NCBI GenBank assembly: GCA_000316135.1
Contig: JH994045.1
Location: 28,477-92,476 of the forward strand
Reading direction: 5' to 3'
DNA from: Trachipleistophora hominis
Taxonomy: Eukaryota; Microsporidia; Pleistophoridae
DNA length: 64,000 nt
A program made the position numbers and the translations under genes. Under the pieces are notes generated by a model. It had not been told where the DNA came from. It saw only the letters and a program-made list of their open reading frames with translations, and ran no database searches. Within the stretch, counting starts at the first letter, position 1. Every line of letters begins with the position of its first letter. Positions 61,643 through 64,000 of this stretch are shown here, in pieces.

Positions 61643-62383
61643 ATGATTTTATATATCATATTGTTGCTGGCTACGTCCCCCGAACAGGTCAAGGACCATT
61701 CCATAGTTAAGTTGCAAAGGCGTTGTATGACAGCACAAGATGAAGGCAACGTAAGTAATCCATTAGTTACTAATAATAATGTCTATTCACCCAAAACATG
61801 CGAGGATCAGGGGGTGCACGGTGAGATTTTACACAATAATTTGTCTGAAGATGGTGATGTGCAACTAACCTCTGTTATGAATGGAATGAGTCTTGCAGAA
61901 AAGAGTTTGTCAAAAGAAGATGGTGAATCAGCACCGTGTGACCTCACCACTCCTAAAAAAACAGAAAATAAACAATTAGGAATCAGAACAAGTACTAAAA
62001 AATCGAAGAGTTTGGGATGTATTTCCAAAATCGATCCCGTGTGCAAGAATATGTGTGACAATATTAGTTCGAATGGGGCTATGTCTTCGTTAGACACAGC
62101 ATCTACTAGTAGGAGTTACATGAATGAAAAGAATCGATATTCACAAGCGAATCCAGTTAATGAAATTTGTTATGATAGTGATGTAGATAGCATTGATACT
62201 TCAGGTGTTTTTTCTAATGATGGTGCAACAAACGAGGATGGTTGGGATGAGATAGCGAGAAAGCTTGACGCAATATTTAGTGATCCAGAAACACTTAGTT
62301 TGATTCTAGAAAATGGTTTCATTGATGCTCATGGTAATCCATCAGGCGCTGAGGATGCCGGTCCCTCTAGGGAGACTTCATAA
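61643..62383 (+). CDS. secreted disordered protein, 246 aa
   Basis: No family recognised. A short hydrophobic start MILYIILLLATSP serves as signal peptide. The remainder is polar, rich in Ser, Asn, Asp and Glu, with several Cys (including CISKIDPVCKNMC) and two Lys clusters (TPKKTENK, TSTKKSKS). Near the C-terminus is a better-ordered amphipathic segment, GWDEIARKLDAIFSDPETLS, then LILENGFID. The TATA element is farther from the ATG (36 nt) than in the other secreted genes. Style of composition resembles the 268-aa protein at 56512, 4.3 kb upstream on the same strand, but no alignable identity was seen. Confidence 0.7.
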   Translation: MILYIILLLATSPEQVKDHSIVKLQRRCMTAQDEGNVSNPLVTNNNVYSPKTCEDQGVHGEILHNNLSEDGDVQLTSVMNGMSLAEKSLSKEDGESAPCDLTTPKKTENKQLGIRTSTKKSKSLGCISKIDPVCKNMCDNISSNGAMSSLDTASTSRSYMNEKNRYSQANPVNEICYDSDVDSIDTSGVFSNDGATNEDGWDEIARKLDAIFSDPETLSLILENGFIDAHGNPSGAEDAGPSRETS

Positions 62384-63373
62384 ACCACCATATCAAATAA
62401 CATTAAAACAAGGATATTGAATACATTATAGGATGCTTTTATAAAGTTTTCAGATGGTTTGCCTTAATCACCATTACTTTGATTATTATCATTAATTACC
62501 ATCATCAGATTCTCATTTGTTGGTTGCAAATATATGGTTATATGAGTAAATATTGATTTTTCAAAAGACAATAACACCCGTATTAGTGTTCATAAAGCAC
62601 AACGAAGTTAAATTAGTATTCTCGTAGTGTTCATACAACACTCCTATCATCGTGCTAAATATTATAATTATTCCGACCCTTATGTTGGGCATGATAAATA
62701 AAGACTTAGTTTACAACAATTATAAATTCTTTTTTTATCTAATAATCGTTTCGTTTAGTCTACGACTATTTCTTGGGAAAAGCATTCATTATTTATTGGA
62801 TTGTTAACCAACTCGTTTCTTGTGGACAAAGTAGATAAAGTTAGAAGATTTTTACCCATATTCTTAAATTTATCATTGGTACCCGATTTCCTATTCTATC
62901 TTTTATTGATATTGTTGTTAAGTCCAGTACATGTTTCATGTATTGATCATGTTATTGCCGAATAGCGACATGGAATAATTTAATGTATCCATGATGAAAG
63001 GAATTAGAAATATCTGTATTAAACAGAGAGAAAAAATGTTTATTGTTACGTCAAATAAACTGTCATATTGAATAACGATATCTGTAATTTTATCATGATG
63101 AACTGCTAATTTAGAGGAATAAAATGACATACCAATGAAATATGTATCTGTAAAAACTCGATGATTTATTACTTCGTCATGAAAGATATATTCAATTACC
63201 TGCTAGAAATTCAGTGCAACGTCTCATAAGACTCGGCAATCAATACTGGTAAGTTCAACGTTGCTAATAATGCGGTTTTTCTACTTGTTTGCTTTCTTTG
63301 CATGTAAACTTGGATTATGAAATTCGGCATTTGTTCTTTTCTAATCAGTTTGTTGTTGACCCACAGAAAATAA
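62384..63373. other. intergenic, no gene
   Basis: AT-rich; short minus-strand frames have no promoter or motif. From 63374 the plus strand may hold the first codons of the Ski2 gene. Confidence 0.5.
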
Positions 63374-63416
63374 ATGATTGAAGAAGCAACAAAACGAATA
63401 TATTCCAAGGAAGTAA

Positions 63417-64000
63417 AAGCTGAATGATTATAATACAATAGAAACACCCGATTTTTCTTTTGAATTAGATATTTTCCAGAAGCAAGGATGTTATTTGCTG
63501 GACAAGCACAACTCACTCTTCGTGGCAGCTCATACTAGCTCAGGAAAAACTCTTTTGGCTCATTTTTGTATTTGGAAAGCGCTTAAAAATGGAACTAAGG
63601 TGATTTATACATCACCGATCAAGGCTTTATCTAACCAAAAGTACTATGAGTTTAGACAGCGCTATGGAGACAAGAATAAAACGGTTGGTATTATTACGGG
63701 AGACGTGCAAATTAATGAGGATGCTCCAATATTGATAATGACAACCGAAATATTGAGAAATAGATTGTATGGCGGTGGTATAGAAGGACTTGAATACGTA
63801 ATATTTGATGAAGTGCATTATATGAATGACAAAGAGAGAGGTGTTGTTTGGGAGGAATGTATTATACAATTACAGCACGGTGTTACACTTCTTTTTCTTA
63901 GTGCGACCGTTAGCAATGCGCTAGACTTCTCAGAATGGGTCGGCAGAATCAAAGATAAAACGATTTATGTGATCAAGACTGAAAAGCGAGTGGTTCCACA
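63417..64000 (+). CDS. SKI2: Ski2-family RNA helicase, 5' part, runs off the window
   Basis: Ski2 is the DExH helicase that feeds mRNA to the cytoplasmic exosome. The frame shows [10 protein letters not shown], motif [10 protein letters not shown] (63525-63551), motif Ia [21 protein letters not shown], motif Ib [11 protein letters not shown], motif [10 protein letters not shown] (63807), ERGVVWEE, motif [16 protein letters not shown] (63900) and [11 protein letters not shown], which matches Ski2 (ISTPKRPVP) better than Mtr4. The frame is open only from 63417 and has no ATG before motif I. An ATG at 63374 in another phase gives [17 protein letters not shown], a plausible N-terminus, so a frameshift or small intron near 63413-63441 is likely. 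If this is right the protein lacks the long N-terminal region of yeast Ski2. The 3' part lies beyond 64000. Confidence 0.85.

Noticed and set aside
63413..63441. 29-nt intron in Ski2
   Set aside because: GTAAAAG...TAG ends are weak and removal leaves the flanking frames out of phase; a sequence error fits better.
1..64000. tRNA, rRNA or CRISPR features
   Set aside because: No T-arm-like GGTTCRANTCC context, conserved rRNA block or regularly spaced direct repeats with unique spacers was found by eye; the tandem arrays have no spacers.

Overview
The window reads as nuclear DNA of a microsporidian: AT-rich, intronless-looking genes, strongly shortened versions of conserved eukaryotic proteins, runs of C next to start codons (the CCC/GGG-like start signal described for microsporidia), and many fast-evolving secreted proteins. 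Intergenic distances are long (often 1-7 kb) and full of short dispersed repeats, which fits a larger, less compact microsporidian genome (a pleistophorid such as Trachipleistophora is a reasonable guess; the species cannot be settled from the sequence alone). No tRNA, rRNA or CRISPR array was recognised. There is one assembly gap of 230 Ns.

Layout. 0.6-12.3 kb: a polytopic membrane protein, a secreted protein with nuclear-type motifs, a very large leucine-rich-repeat protein interrupted by one in-frame amber codon, and a secreted protein split by a frameshift. 15.0-18.4 kb: a HIRA/HIR1 histone chaperone. 20.3 kb: a compact tRNA-splicing endonuclease subunit. 21.1-43.4 kb: a gene-poor stretch whose recognisable content is nine tiny secreted proteins sharing one architecture, plus one Asn/Asp-rich protein. 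44.9-54.5 kb: a divergent histone H3 (CenH3 candidate), a secreted protein, the Rpn3 proteasome subunit, a secreted protein with 17-residue repeats, and an SRP-receptor-beta-like membrane GTPase. 56.5-62.4 kb: two secreted, disordered proteins in repeat-rich DNA. The right edge holds the 5' part of a Ski2 RNA helicase running off the window.

Main result. The nine small proteins (59-78 aa; starts at 21116, 23183, 26514-, 28990-, 33191-, 40864, 41500, 42295, 43205) all have a signal peptide, a short spacer, a P-F/L then S/T-P turn, an Ala-rich segment and a short tail. Each also has a TATA-like element whose start lies about 25-29 nt before the ATG. The same fixed spacing precedes most other genes with a signal peptide, implying nearly leaderless mRNAs. 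Most conserved housekeeping genes instead have a C-run at or near the ATG. This looks like two promoter classes, one for the secretome and one for core genes, and an apparently undescribed secreted peptide family.

How the genes relate. Nothing suggests operons. HIRA and the H3 variant both concern chromatin; Rpn3, Sen34, SRP-receptor beta and Ski2 are ordinary housekeeping functions. The secreted set is the likely host-facing part. Short minisatellites lie directly beside most of the conserved genes, and at least four families of dispersed short repeats fill the rest.
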